DNA from: Dyadobacter subterraneus
GTDB taxonomy: Bacteria > Bacteroidota > Bacteroidia > Cytophagales > Spirosomataceae
Reading direction: 5' to 3'
DNA: 64,000 bases
Assembly: GCF_015221875.1 (NCBI RefSeq)
Contig: NZ_JACYGY010000002.1
Coordinates: 291,473 to 355,472 of the forward strand
Part shown: positions 36,666 through 45,882 of the stretch, one piece after another
Numbering within the stretch: the first letter of the stretch is position 1
How the letters are laid out: each line of letters opens with the position of its first letter
Notes under the pieces: generated by a model
Told to the model about the DNA's origin: nothing
What the model saw: the letters and a program-made list of their open reading frames with translations, nothing else
The model's database searches: none
Translations under genes and position numbers: made by a program

Positions 36666-37211
36666 TTACAATATCTTCACAAGATCAACAGTAGGTTCAC
36701 CAGATTTAATAGCCTGGGTATTTTTTGTGACGTTGTTTATGTCCAAATAATACCTTGGGTTAGTGGTACCATCACTAAAGTTACATTCTAGCTTTAAATA
36801 ACCGTCTCTGTCAACGATAAAAGAATAATTTCCTTGATAAAAATTAGGCTGATTATCCTCTAATGATGTTAAAACTAAATTGACTTCTCCATCCCTTTTC
36901 AATTCTAATTTGAAATCTATTGGAGCAATACGAATGTATCGACCATTAACTACCATATCGCTACCATATTTGTTCTTTAGGTTGTATGAAGCTTGTGTTC
37001 CATGATAAGTACCTAGATATTCATCGGTTACGGAATATACATATGGTACCGCAGTTTCAGTTTTTGTTGAAGAATCTTTGGATTTGATAAACTCACCATA
37101 TAATGCAGCTCCACCAAGTAAAATACCAGCCACTAAGAAAGCAGATAATACCTTTTTCTTTGCCCACAAGTCTGATTGGCTAGAGTCAGTTTCTTGAAAA
37201 TCATCATTCAT
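36666..37211 (-). CDS. Transposon passenger: TM-anchored extracytoplasmic protein
   Basis: 181 residues from ATG 37211. Acidic cytosolic head, one transmembrane helix (VLSAFLVAGILLGGAALYGEF), then a periplasmic or surface beta-rich domain (YLGTYHGTQASYNLKNKYGSDMVVNGRYIRI, FKLELKRDGEVNLVLTSLEDNQP, DRDGYLKLECNFSDGTTNPRYYLDI). The domain resembles small lipocalin-like barrels. Stop codon lies 2 bp after the plus-strand small ORF (convergent). Function unknown. Confidence 0.65.
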   Translation of the reverse strand: MNDDFQETDSSQSDLWAKKKVLSAFLVAGILLGGAALYGEFIKSKDSSTKTETAVPYVYSVTDEYLGTYHGTQASYNLKNKYGSDMVVNGRYIRIAPIDFKLELKRDGEVNLVLTSLEDNQPNFYQGNYSFIVDRDGYLKLECNFSDGTTNPRYYLDINNVTKNTQAIKSGEPTVDLVKIL

Positions 37212-37326
37212 ATCAGGAGGTTCCAATTTTTAAGTGAGCCACAAAACTAACTTTCCCGATACTTTACCCCGTTTCTTTTAAAAACTGTGAGGATTTATTT
37301 ACAACTTTGGATAAAATATTGATTCA

Positions 37327-37687
37327 ATGGAAATAGGAGAAAAAATTAAGAAGATTCGGGAGCTGAAAAACTATACCCAGGAATATATGGCTCATAAATC
37401 TTAAATGACTCAAGCCGGATATGGTAAGATCGAAAGAGACGAATCCGAAGTAAGCTACCCTAGACTGGTTAGAATTGCTGAAATTCTTAAGGTGAAAGTT
37501 GAAGATATAATGAACTTCAATGAGAAAATGATTTTTAACGTTACCCACAATCAAGTGGGTTAACGGTTATGTAGTCAACAATGGTCTTTCAGATCAGGAG
37601 AAGAAACTATATGAACAAATCATCCAACAGCAAAAAGAAGAAATCCTGTTCCTCAAGAAAATTATTGATAACCTCCAATCTAAATAA
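37327..37687 (+). pseudogene. XRE-type regulator with nonsense codon and frameshift
   Basis: MEIGEKIKKIRELKNYTQEY then MAHKS, a TAA at about 37402, and MTQAGYGKIERDESEVSYPRLVRIAEILKVKVEDIMNF in the same frame. After a one-base shift at the GGG near 37557, the coiled C-terminus GLSDQEKKLYEQIIQQQKEEILFLKKIIDNLQSK follows. Together these make a full regulator of about 119 residues of a common Bacteroidota type. Two lesions suggest true loss. Confidence 0.75.
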
Positions 37688-37693
37688 ACCGTT

Positions 37694-37981
37694 ATGCCAG
37701 TATTTCGAGTAACCTTAGTTTTTAGACCATCATTGATAGAAGCTCAAGATGAAATATACAAATTCATAGATACAGCAAAAAAATATACTGTTAATTATGT
37801 AGTAGAACAACCAAGTCCTCAAATTCAATATGATGATGCAAAAATTGTACTGAACGGTGATCTCAAAGTTTTAAAGTCAGTATTAGAAGAAACAATTAAA
37901 ACGCACCCTAATGTCAAAATAAACCTTTTAAACTCCGATAACCTACTTGCACACTATGCAGTCATTGAGGAAGACTTGTAG
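37694..37981 (+). CDS. Transposon passenger: small hypothetical protein
   Basis: 95 residues (MPVFRVTLVFRPSLIEAQDEIYKF, then IQYDDAKIVLNGDLKVLKSVLEETIKTHPNVKINLL). Alternating strands and helices, ferredoxin-like in pattern. Starts 6 bp after the broken regulator, so it was co-transcribed with it. Its end overlaps the convergent 63-residue gene by 20 bp. Function unknown. Confidence 0.6.
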   Translation: MPVFRVTLVFRPSLIEAQDEIYKFIDTAKKYTVNYVVEQPSPQIQYDDAKIVLNGDLKVLKSVLEETIKTHPNVKINLLNSDNLLAHYAVIEEDL

Positions 37982-38153
37982 CATACTCTCTTGCTTCTCG
38001 TTGCATGTCTTCGGCTTGCTCTGGAGTTAACACACCTTCTTTTACTAGGCGATATAAACCAATTAACAAATGTATATATAATTGAACAGTTCTATAAGTT
38101 GCCTCTGACCAGTCAGTTACCTCCTTATGAATAAAAATTGGATGCTCTTCCAT
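37962..38153 (-). CDS. Transposon passenger: 63-residue hypothetical protein
   Basis: MEEHPIFIHKEVTDWSEATY, then RTVQLYIHLLIGLYRLVKEGVLTPEQAEDMQREAREYATSLPQ. Amphipathic helices with acidic C-terminus. The segment LTPEQAEDMQREA is a typical EF-like or helix-turn-helix capping sequence. Convergent with the preceding gene. Function unknown. Confidence 0.5.
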   Translation of the reverse strand: MEEHPIFIHKEVTDWSEATYRTVQLYIHLLIGLYRLVKEGVLTPEQAEDMQREAREYATSLPQ

Positions 38154-38174
38154 ATCGTTTATATATAAATAGCA

Positions 38175-38207
38175 AGAAACCCACCGTTCGAAAACAGTGG
38201 GTTTCTT
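38175..38207. terminator. Terminator hairpin
   Basis: AAGAAACCCAC ... GTGGGTTTCTT followed by T5 on the plus strand. Confidence 0.75.
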
Positions 38208-38225
38208 TTTTCTGTGCTTCTTAGC

Positions 38226-38381
38226 TTAAAGCTTAATAACATCTACTTTACAATTTGTTTCTTGAATAAAGAAACTATGAAAATCAGGATGTTTTGGTCT
38301 TGCATTCTGAATTAACTTTGTAAAGAAGTCTTTCTCTTCCTTTGTTAGATACCCTTCGTGTTTCTGTTTCATGTTCATCAT
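38226..38381 (-). CDS. Possible 51-residue protein at the right end of the transposon
   Basis: MMNMKQKHEGYLTKEEKDFF, then TKLIQNARPKHPDFHSFFIQETNCKVDVIKL. Reads like a small folded protein and has better coding character than the overlapping 66-codon frame at 38284-38484. Support is limited to composition. Confidence 0.35.
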   Translation of the reverse strand: MMNMKQKHEGYLTKEEKDFFTKLIQNARPKHPDFHSFFIQETNCKVDVIKL

Positions 38382-38488
38382 AAAGTACTGGTTTAAAGAT
38401 ATTTAAAATGTGAACACTAGGATAATCATTAATTTTGAAACCGCAATATATATTTTTTGAATTTAGTGTAAATTGATATATCATTGCC

Positions 38489-38496
38489 TTACTTTA
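38489..38496. repeat. Target-site duplication, right
   Basis: TTACTTTA, identical to 34066-34073. Confidence 0.9.
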
Positions 38497-38564
38497 ATAG
38501 TATGAGCCATTCCTTCACAATAATTTAATGTATATCAACTATTTATAAATCACTTAAATGTTTG

Positions 38565-38793
38565 GATCTTTATAAGCGGGATTGCTGGCATGAAACTTGT
38601 TTTCCAGTGCAGGGGCTTCCAGCTACAATAATTCCTGCGGATCGATATTTACAGATTCCAGTTTACTTAATTACAACTTCACAGTATTCTTGCTGAGACC
38701 GAGCGCAGCGGCAGCAACCCTGATGGAATATTCTTGAGAATGTAATCGTCAAAGTTGTTTAATCTAGCTCATAGGTCTCGGTTTTCCAGCCAT
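38565..38793 (-). pseudogene. istA: IS21-family IstA N-terminal remnant
   Basis: Reads MAGKPRPMS, stop, IKQL, stop, RLHSQEYSIRVAAAALGLSKNTVKL, stop, LSKLESVNIDPQELL, stop, LEAPALENKFHASNPAYKDP. This is the N-terminal HTH region of an IS21 transposase with several stop codons, an old relic. Confidence 0.85.
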
Positions 38794-38840
38794 CAGTGAT
38801 CTTTTTTTCATTAAAAGATCATTAAATAAACCAACGCTAA

Positions 38841-39028
38841 GAGCGGGTCGGTATGCTCCGGTACACGATGTCGAAATCCCATTTATAGGGGTCAACATGC
38901 TCCGGTACGTTTCGTTCTCAACTTTTAAGGGGGTCAACATGTGCCGGAATGGCAGGCGATTCCAGCGAATCAGGCTACTTTAATATTCCAAACATTACGA
39001 CTTTTAGGTGGTAGATATGCTCCGGAAT
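38841..39028. repeat. IS21 terminal repeats
   Basis: Four diverged copies of a motif near GGTCAACATGCTCCGGAAT at about 38845, 38890, 38932 and 39010, just upstream of the istA remnant. Multiple repeats at the ends are typical of IS21 elements. Confidence 0.7.
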
Positions 39029-39863
39029 ATCCAGTCAACATAATCTCTCCTACAATATCAAAATTATTCATTAAATCCCTTCAAATCTGAAAGCACAAAA
39101 ACCTGATTCCAAAACTTATAAGATGCATCATAAGCGAGATTTTTAGGCGCGTTATAATTTCTTTAAATCATCATCAAATTTTGGAGCATTGACTGAAAGA
39201 TTTTCCACTCTAATTAACGAGACGCGAGAGATTCAGCCTAGCGAGTTGAAATTTTCAGTTTTTTAACCGGACCGACAGCCTTTCTTGAAAAATCCGTTCT
39301 CAACATATCAGAATTGTCCGCCTCAACGTGCTTCTGTACATCTGTTGAATCTGTAATAATTCAGCAGATATCAGCCTTACCTACATGTTTTTCTCTGTAA
39401 TTTTCTATGGCGATCTTGACTCCTACCTTACTCATCACTTGGAAGATGAAGGGAAAAAGAAAAATTTAACCAGATTCAGTCCTTCCAGAGATACGTAACC
39501 AGTTTCAACAAATACATTACAAACAATCAGAATTGGTAAATTACTCCGGCGATGCAAATACTGCGAAGTTATTTTAAGCAGCATTGCAGAATCCACGGCC
39601 AATTATGTAATTACTAAGTGGTTTTCTAAAAAAACAGTCCATCTCGTGAACTAAAAAAGGTGCACACTTACTGCTTAAAGTCCGCATAAAAGTGTTGAAG
39701 AACGAATTGGAAGACATTTTTCTAAAGATGTATCCAGATTTTAGACAGATAAAATTGGTGTAGGATCCTGGCATTATTTAAGAAGCGGCATCAGTCTCCC
39801 ATATTTTTTTTGATGCTTCACAAATTAGGTTGTCGGATAACCTTCATCAACCAAAATTTAACT
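39029..39863. other. Degenerate mobile-element debris
   Basis: 835 bp without an intact gene. Fragments of coding character on both strands: minus about 39200-39460 (KVGVKIAIENYREKHVGKADIC, then ITDSTDVQKHVEADNSDMLRTDFSRKAVGPVKKLK) and plus about 39660-39765 (LLLKVRIKVLKNELEDIFLKMYPDFRQIKLV). Both look like worn remnants of element genes, but I cannot name the families. Confidence 0.4.
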
Positions 39864-40742
39864 CTATAAAAAATTAAAATGTGTGAAAGACATCATAAAA
39901 TTATAATCAGTATAATTCTGCAAAAACGGAAATCCATCATGAACCATATTTTGTACAGGCATTATATAATATGAATTTGGAGCTAATGTAAATTTGTACA
40001 CAGGTATCAACGGATTATAAAGCATAAACATCTCTCCAATAGGTGTAGCAAAATCCCCATGCAAAAAACTTTTTACTTGTTTGTCTCCAGCATTCTGCAA
40101 AACTTGCGCCATCAAAGAAACCGAAGAGTCTATAAACATAACATCACGTTTTTGAAGGCCAATATTCAGACCCAACTTTACCCCTGCTAAATGTCTTTTA
40201 GATACGCAAAATCTAGGTATTTGCCAATTATCAATATGAAGACCTCTTAACTTGAAGGGAGAATTTGGGTTTTGTGTTGAAGAATAATTTACAATATCAT
40301 ATCCACTTACTGCATTTGCTCTTATAATTTGCTTATTAGTTGCTTGTATAGCAGAAGAATATTTGTTGAAAGAAACATTCTTCTTTTTATTAAGCAAGTT
40401 CAATACAAATTGTTCTACATTCTTTAATACCAATTTATTTATAATCTCTTGCTCGTATTGGACATTGATCTCAGTAATATGCTTAATATATTCACCAAAA
40501 AAATAATCATTTACTTTTTCGTCGAATTGCCCAATGTAGACTGTTCTTCCCAAGTCATTTTTATTACTGGTTGCTATCCCATTTCCAACCATGTCTAACA
40601 CCTCAAAATCAAGCTTAGGAATAAAAACGCCACTTTTGTAATTTTCAAAGTCGATATTTGGTTCCTTTAAACAAATAACGCCCGAGTTCTTTGATAAAAA
40701 AATTGGATCCGAAGTATCAAGAAACAGCCTAATGTCGCCCAT
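39864..40742 (-). CDS. Putative 2OG-Fe(II)-type oxygenase of the RiPP cluster
   Basis: 292 residues. The C-terminal half has the marks of a jelly-roll oxygenase: LRGLHIDNWQIPRF (HxD iron motif), RHLAGVKLGLNIGLQKRDVMFID, and NSYYIMPVQNMVHDGFP with the distal His. The N-terminal half is helical. Third gene of a minus-strand cluster after a Trp-rich precursor and a radical SAM enzyme, 7 bp from the latter, so it probably hydroxylates or otherwise oxidises the crosslinked peptide. I recall an annotated 2OG oxygenase type in cyclophane RiPP clusters that fits. Iron ligands need proof. Confidence 0.65.
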   Translation of the reverse strand: MGDIRLFLDTSDPIFLSKNSGVICLKEPNIDFENYKSGVFIPKLDFEVLDMVGNGIATSNKNDLGRTVYIGQFDEKVNDYFFGEYIKHITEINVQYEQEIINKLVLKNVEQFVLNLLNKKKNVSFNKYSSAIQATNKQIIRANAVSGYDIVNYSSTQNPNSPFKLRGLHIDNWQIPRFCVSKRHLAGVKLGLNIGLQKRDVMFIDSSVSLMAQVLQNAGDKQVKSFLHGDFATPIGEMFMLYNPLIPVYKFTLAPNSYYIMPVQNMVHDGFPFLQNYTDYNFMMSFTHFNFL

Positions 40743-40749
40743 ATAAATG

Positions 40750-41898
40750 CTATTTATAACTATTCTCCATCTTCTCTAAAACAACATCTATCGGCATTTG
40801 CGTATTATATTTGCAGGACATTGATTCCGTTGAATCGAATGTCCCATTTTCAAAGTATTTATTTGATGGCGCTCCGCCACCGCATAAATTAAAATAACTA
40901 CATATGTCTCGACATTGGCTAACCCCCCTTTCCACTTGCTTGCTCAAATTTATAAACTTCTCACTATCTAGTATTTCCTCCAGTGTTGTATCATACACAT
41001 TTCCAAGTACAAACTTCTGATCAATATCTGCTAACTCAGGAGAATAGGTTGATAAATCTCCATTGTAAAGTACATTTAACATCTTGAAAGGATAATTATC
41101 AGCCCGCCTGGTAGATTGGCCGAATTTGAATTTGCTAGGAAAGTTATGTATGTATCTCTTGACCTTCTTGAACTCACGCATCATGTCTAACTTGTCGTTT
41201 TTCTCCCAGCAGTCATAAAATATCTCATAAAAATTTCGTATTTTATTCTGGGCAAGGGGCGTCTGTAGTGAAGATGTTTTATTAATCCCTTCAATTTCTT
41301 CTACATTAAAACCAGAGTTAATAGTATCTAGATTATTGAAAAAGTCAAATATTTCCTTAGGATATGATAACGATTCATAACTTAGTACAGATATTGTACT
41401 AAAATTTATCTGGTATTTCTTTAAACAATTAATACCGTTCATTACTAAATCAAAGGATCCCAGTCCATTTCTACACAAACGATTTTTATCATGTAAAAAC
41501 TTTGGGCCATCAATGCTTACGCCCATTTGAATCTTATGTTTAATAATAAAATCACACCAGTTATGATTTAAGAGCACCCCATTTGTTTGAAAGCTATGAT
41601 GAAATTTGGTAGTACTCGGTAAAAGTCTGTCTATTATTTTAAAAGCCCTTTCGTAAAATTGGATGCCTGCAGAAAGAGGTTCTCCCATATGCCACAAAAT
41701 AGATAATCTTTCACCAATTAAACCTGAAGTTAGTAAAAATTCAAAGGTCTTTTGAATAGTTTCAATACTTATGTTGTTCCTCTTATCTCTGTTTGGTAAG
41801 TAGCAGTAGCTACAATTAATATTGCAAAAAGATGTTGCTTGAAATACGACCAGAGAAGTTGGGCGAATATCCTTCAAAAGGAAAATCTTTTCATCCAT
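40750..41898 (-). CDS. Radical SAM/SPASM peptide maturase (cyclophane-forming type)
   Basis: 382 residues. CxxxCxxC cluster motif in ATSFCNINCSYCYLPNRD (residues about 27-34), then WHMGEPLS as the GGEP-like SAM motif. The SPASM region has CRDICSYFNLCGGGAPSNKYF and a final CKYN. These features fit enzymes that make three-residue cyclophanes by joining an aromatic ring to the beta carbon two residues later. Overlaps the precursor gene by 8 bp. The precursor's repeated Trp-x-x triplets match this chemistry. Confidence 0.85.
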   Translation of the reverse strand: MDEKIFLLKDIRPTSLVVFQATSFCNINCSYCYLPNRDKRNNISIETIQKTFEFLLTSGLIGERLSILWHMGEPLSAGIQFYERAFKIIDRLLPSTTKFHHSFQTNGVLLNHNWCDFIIKHKIQMGVSIDGPKFLHDKNRLCRNGLGSFDLVMNGINCLKKYQINFSTISVLSYESLSYPKEIFDFFNNLDTINSGFNVEEIEGINKTSSLQTPLAQNKIRNFYEIFYDCWEKNDKLDMMREFKKVKRYIHNFPSKFKFGQSTRRADNYPFKMLNVLYNGDLSTYSPELADIDQKFVLGNVYDTTLEEILDSEKFINLSKQVERGVSQCRDICSYFNLCGGGAPSNKYFENGTFDSTESMSCKYNTQMPIDVVLEKMENSYK

Positions 41899-42100
41899 CT
41901 AAATTTTGGTTAGAATCGTAGTCACCCCAGTTACGTATATTCCAGTCATCCCAGTCATTCCAATTCCCCTCTTCTTTTTCTTCTTTTGGATCTGATTTAA
42001 TTACATCCTTGCGAGGTTTAACCTCTGAATCCAAATTTTGCGTGATTTTCGCCTGCAGCAATCTAATGCGATCAGCGATAGGATTCTCTTTACTTTCCAT
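41891..42100 (-). CDS. RiPP precursor peptide with Trp-x-x triplets
   Basis: 69 residues. Charged leader (residues 1-45, ending DPKEEKEEG) and a core NWNDWDDWNIRNWGDYDSNQ. The triplets W47-N-D, W50-D-D, W53-N-I, W58-G-D and Y61-D-S follow one another almost without gaps. Three-residue cyclophane enzymes act on just such aromatic-x-Asp/Asn units, so up to five rings are possible. No protease or exporter gene is adjacent, so maturation would need host proteins. Confidence 0.82.
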   Translation of the reverse strand: MESKENPIADRIRLLQAKITQNLDSEVKPRKDVIKSDPKEEKEEGNWNDWDDWNIRNWGDYDSNQNLDG

Positions 42101-42372
42101 ATAATTACATTTATATTTTTAAGGTTTTTCTCAAATTCAAAAGCTAATAATGATTTTATCTACTTGCTTTTAAGTACTATATGGCAATATTATAGCAAAT
42201 TAGTCAGAAATTCTTCTTCAATGACTTGATATTTAAGATTCAATAGTTACCCTATCTCAAACCGATTTATCTTTAAACAGATTACACAACATATAATTGA
42301 AATTAGCATATATTTCAGGAAATTTTACACGTTAAGCTGAATTACTTTTAATTTCTATTCTTGTAATACCTC

Positions 42373-43740
42373 ATGTACCTAAATTGTTCAGATATGCTTA
42401 CAGCCTTTAATTTATACTCAAAGTCGGAAAAAATGCACATTATGATCAAAATAGGCACGATCATAGCTAACAATCAAGTGATTAAGACAGAATTTGAAGA
42501 ATTTAAAAAAATTAGTTGCGCACCGCTTACAGCTGAAAGCCATCTTAATCTCTATCATACTAGTGTCAAAACGCATGTTGCTAAAATTTCCAAAATTATT
42601 AGCTCATTATCAATGTACAGTTTGGATATGGCTGAGTTTACTTCTGCAATAAATGGTTGTACCGCTTACATCGCTTCTATTCCTCAAAATTTGTGTATAG
42701 GTCCTTTAAATGCTGTTGCCTATGATGCCATTAATATTGCTGTTAATCAAGGCAATAACTTAGTAAAGCAAGGAATTTCAGTTTTCGAAAGAAATCTTTC
42801 TCAATTTTCTCTAGGTGTCTTTCCATTGTTGCAACAAATAATATCAGCTTGTCAATTGGTAAATAATGAAAGTAGAGATTTTACAGCGGTATCCGAAGCT
42901 ATTGAACGTTATAATAATTTCACCGTACCTTATTCGGTCGACATTTGGAATCTTTCACCAACAATTAAGAAACTTGCGGATCAGCTTAATACTTTAAGTG
43001 CTCAGGCTGATCAATCGCCAGGAGCAGCTCTTTTTCAGATTGAAACTAATTTTGAAAAGGAGGTTGATATTATAGTGCAACAATCAAAATATGCCAAGGA
43101 GGCTCTAATTCAATGGGAAAGTAAAGATGGTGAAGCTGGGTACCAAAGCTATCTTGATCTAATGCGTTATACAGAAGAGACACTTATACCACAATTAGAA
43201 GAGTTTTTAAAAAATATTCCTCTCACTCCTCGGATTAATGCTTCTACTGAGCTGGCTAAAATAGCAGTTGAGTATGTGGTTCAAAACTACAATACTTTTC
43301 CAGTATTTACCGCTTTGCCTCCTTCCGATGATGAATTCCCCCATTATACATACGGTAATCCTAAAAGGAAATTTGGACAAAGTGAAATTATTGAAGTTTT
43401 AAAAACAGTATGTTTAGCATACTTTCATTTAACCGGTAATAAACTATGGATTGGCGATATGCAACTCGAACATGGCGGTCGGATAGGTACTCACGTCTCT
43501 CATAAACTCGGTCTTGATGCTGACATCGATGTCATAGAAGTTGGAGATGTACCTAATATTAACAGACCACTTGCAATTAATACTGCACAGATATTTTTAC
43601 AGTCTGGCGCAACATTAGTATTCTATGCCGACCATAATGTTGTAAATACAGTTAATGAATGGGCTCTTGAAAATGAAATTAAAGGTCATCTATCACATGA
43701 ACCGGACCATACTAAACATTTTCATCTGCGTGTAGGTTAG
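42373..43740 (+). CDS. Large protein with C-terminal murein endopeptidase (MepA/LAS) domain
   Basis: 455 residues (start could also be ATG 42433). Residues 1-310 are helical with no signal peptide. The C-terminal 130 residues have the LAS metallopeptidase pattern: GDMQLEHGGRIGTHVSHKLGLDADIDV (Zn ligands His and Asp) and HEPDHTKHFHLRVG (third ligand His). MepA cuts the D-Ala-meso-DAP crosslink of peptidoglycan. An endopeptidase fused to a helical, non-secreted N-terminus is unusual: a lysis or effector-type protein is possible. Divergent from the RiPP cluster. Confidence 0.75.
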   Translation: MYLNCSDMLTAFNLYSKSEKMHIMIKIGTIIANNQVIKTEFEEFKKISCAPLTAESHLNLYHTSVKTHVAKISKIISSLSMYSLDMAEFTSAINGCTAYIASIPQNLCIGPLNAVAYDAINIAVNQGNNLVKQGISVFERNLSQFSLGVFPLLQQIISACQLVNNESRDFTAVSEAIERYNNFTVPYSVDIWNLSPTIKKLADQLNTLSAQADQSPGAALFQIETNFEKEVDIIVQQSKYAKEALIQWESKDGEAGYQSYLDLMRYTEETLIPQLEEFLKNIPLTPRINASTELAKIAVEYVVQNYNTFPVFTALPPSDDEFPHYTYGNPKRKFGQSEIIEVLKTVCLAYFHLTGNKLWIGDMQLEHGGRIGTHVSHKLGLDADIDVIEVGDVPNINRPLAINTAQIFLQSGATLVFYADHNVVNTVNEWALENEIKGHLSHEPDHTKHFHLRVG

Positions 43741-44601
43741 CTATAATCGCTCGAAAATCAACAAATTAGAATCCTTTTACAATGTTTATGAGTTAAAAAA
43801 AAGTAGAAAAACCGTCGCGGTTTCAGTGCAGTTTTCCGTATCTGTCTGACGAACCCATAGCAGCGATCACATTATTAATACAGGGACTTTTTAAAGCAGC
43901 TGTCAGGAAATTTACCGAATAGAAAAATCATGACAGACAGCAGGATAAAAGAAAATCGGCGAGAATATAGTCATTAAACCAAGTGTTTATATTTCAAAAA
44001 ACATCTCGTTATTTACAGGTAATACAAGCTCATAAAAGCAGTTTAAATTTGAAAAAGTCAAAGAACTTTGTTCCAAGATTATGGTAATGGAGCCATTGTC
44101 AATCGTAAGAATGCAAGTAGAAGATCAATGAGAAAATACGGTCGTCTCGATGTGCTGCCAGCAAGAATAGAGCCTGTTTACTTGCCATTTATGAGTAACT
44201 TTGATAAGTTTCGGTGGTATTCAAGTGCAAATCACAAGCCAGATTTTACAACATACCTACAATTGCATCAAACCATTGTTGCAAGTGGATTTTACGGCAT
44301 ATAGCAGCTTTTGTGACAGGGTAAATTTACTTGTCAAGGGTTGGGAAATGCAGTTTGCATCTCAAAACACGAACGTAGCATTGAAACCAATGCCTGACAT
44401 TAAAATTTGGTCAGTTACAAATTCCCTTTATGGCCCTTTCCGATACAAATAACCTATACGTCACAGACGAAGAATTTCTTGATTTTTTATACCGCTCATC
44501 CAGTGTTACAAATTAATTCTCCAAAATCGACGAATAACCCAGCATAAGCGGCATAGTCACTAGATAGTGAAAAAATACCCCAAGGTCGTATCAATACTTA
44601 T
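43741..44601. other. Long non-coding stretch
   Basis: 861 bp. ORFs at 44068-44452 overlap in two frames and have no family features. Could be an eroded gene. No RNA or repeat recognised. Confidence 0.35.
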
Positions 44602-45882
44602 TCATTCAATACTTAACCAAGAACTGATAGTATCTATTAATGTTTTCTGACCATCGGCCATTGACAGACTCATCAAATTAATTGGTAGGGCTGTTAACAT
44701 AATATCTTTACCGCCTAATGCAGAAGGAATACGCCAAACTGTAAGTTCTCGATTGTTCGAGGAAGGGTAAGTCAGCGAAACTTTTTGACAGCCAAGAATA
44801 TGGCCTGCGGTGAATACTTGATAAATATCTGATGCTTTCGGGCGAGATCCCAATAGCTTGTATTTAGCATCAGCCACCGCGACAGCCATGCCAGTTTCAT
44901 TACGAAAAACTACATCTGGAGTTGTCTTAAGCTTGCTACCTTCTCCATTTAGAATCTGGCCAAAAATCACTTCATTCTTAGTGACCTTCATTCTCCGTTG
45001 ATTCGCTGCCCGTTGACATAGCCAGAAGATGTAGTTTTCATAAATTGTATCTGAATTCCATAAAAAACCTGATAGAGCATGCTCACCACTAGCATGAGTT
45101 ACGCCTGCTCCTTCTAATAGTAATAACCCTACCATTCTCGCAGCTTCAAGCCCCTGGTGCTGGGCTCCAAGTTGAGTTCTTCGTGCTTCTATAAGATGAG
45201 GCGGACGCTTGCCTACATGAGCAAGGCTTGCTTCAATCTCACGCAACGCCTTAGCCCGACTTGGTAACTTAACTGTTGCTGCAAGACAATTTGCGGACCA
45301 ACGAAGTAATCTTGTTAAGGTGGTATCATCTGTAAAGTAGTCAGCTATGTATGGTACAATCCAAGGGCGCGAAACCCACTCACTGATACGGGATATATCG
45401 AATGCACCCCGCAAGCTAGTACCTTGGTTTTGTTCTGATAAATAACTGCGAGATAAACCACGTGCCGCACCTTTGGCATAGGATGCTAAGAACATTTCTG
45501 CGAGAAGGTCAGGTATTCCTAAAGCCGTACCGTGGTGAGCTGATGTTAAACTGTCATCAAGATGTCCACCTTCAACGACCATTAGTATTTGCCATAGTAT
45601 GCTTTGCCAACTACCTTCGGTAGAATCTAAGAACTTTGGAGCTATCTCAATATCGACATTTCCTACTCGTACAACACCGGTTACAGCCTCTGCACGCAAT
45701 TGAATTTGCCCATTCCCAATGTTTTCCACCTTAAACGGCTCACCAGAAAGGCCTAGAATCTTTCTCCATCGATTACTTGCTTCGATTAAAGTATTGATAT
45801 TTATATCACCAGCTCGAAGAACAACAGGTTCTCCATACTCTTGGAGTCGAATTCGGTTGTGTGTCATTAACGAGTCAGCCAC
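44602..45882 (-). CDS. mcrC: McrC-like nuclease subunit
   Basis: 426 residues. N-terminal beta-rich region (LQEYGEPVVLRAGDININTLIEASNRW), helical middle, then a PD-(D/E)xK centre: KLKTTPDVVFRNETGMAVAVADAKYKLLG (Asp ... Asp-Ala-Lys). McrC is the nuclease that sits on the McrB GTPase ring. Overlaps mcrB by 16 bp and is the last gene of the operon. Length and order fit the family. Confidence 0.88.
   Translation of the reverse strand: MADSLMTHNRIRLQEYGEPVVLRAGDININTLIEASNRWRKILGLSGEPFKVENIGNGQIQLRAEAVTGVVRVGNVDIEIAPKFLDSTEGSWQSILWQILMVVEGGHLDDSLTSAHHGTALGIPDLLAEMFLASYAKGAARGLSRSYLSEQNQGTSLRGAFDISRISEWVSRPWIVPYIADYFTDDTTLTRLLRWSANCLAATVKLPSRAKALREIEASLAHVGKRPPHLIEARRTQLGAQHQGLEAARMVGLLLLEGAGVTHASGEHALSGFLWNSDTIYENYIFWLCQRAANQRRMKVTKNEVIFGQILNGEGSKLKTTPDVVFRNETGMAVAVADAKYKLLGSRPKASDIYQVFTAGHILGCQKVSLTYPSSNNRELTVWRIPSALGGKDIMLTALPINLMSLSMADGQKTLIDTISSWLSIE

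Larger units (their letters stand above)
34074..38488. mobile_element. 4,415-bp IS1595-family transposon with passenger genes
   Basis: Ends are 23-bp inverted repeats (34074-34096 and 38466-38488) with one mismatch, beginning GG(T/C)AATGATATATCAATT, flanked by perfect 8-bp TTACTTTA duplications. Contains an IS1595-type transposase gene with an amber codon, a small ORF overlapping the transposase end, an interrupted XRE gene and at least five uncharacterised passenger genes, three of them membrane-anchored. The untouched ends and target duplication point to recent arrival. Confidence 0.9.

Noticed and set aside
44068..44452. Two overlapping ORFs as a small gene pair
   Set aside because: No recognisable motif, overlapping in different frames, no spacing logic with neighbours.
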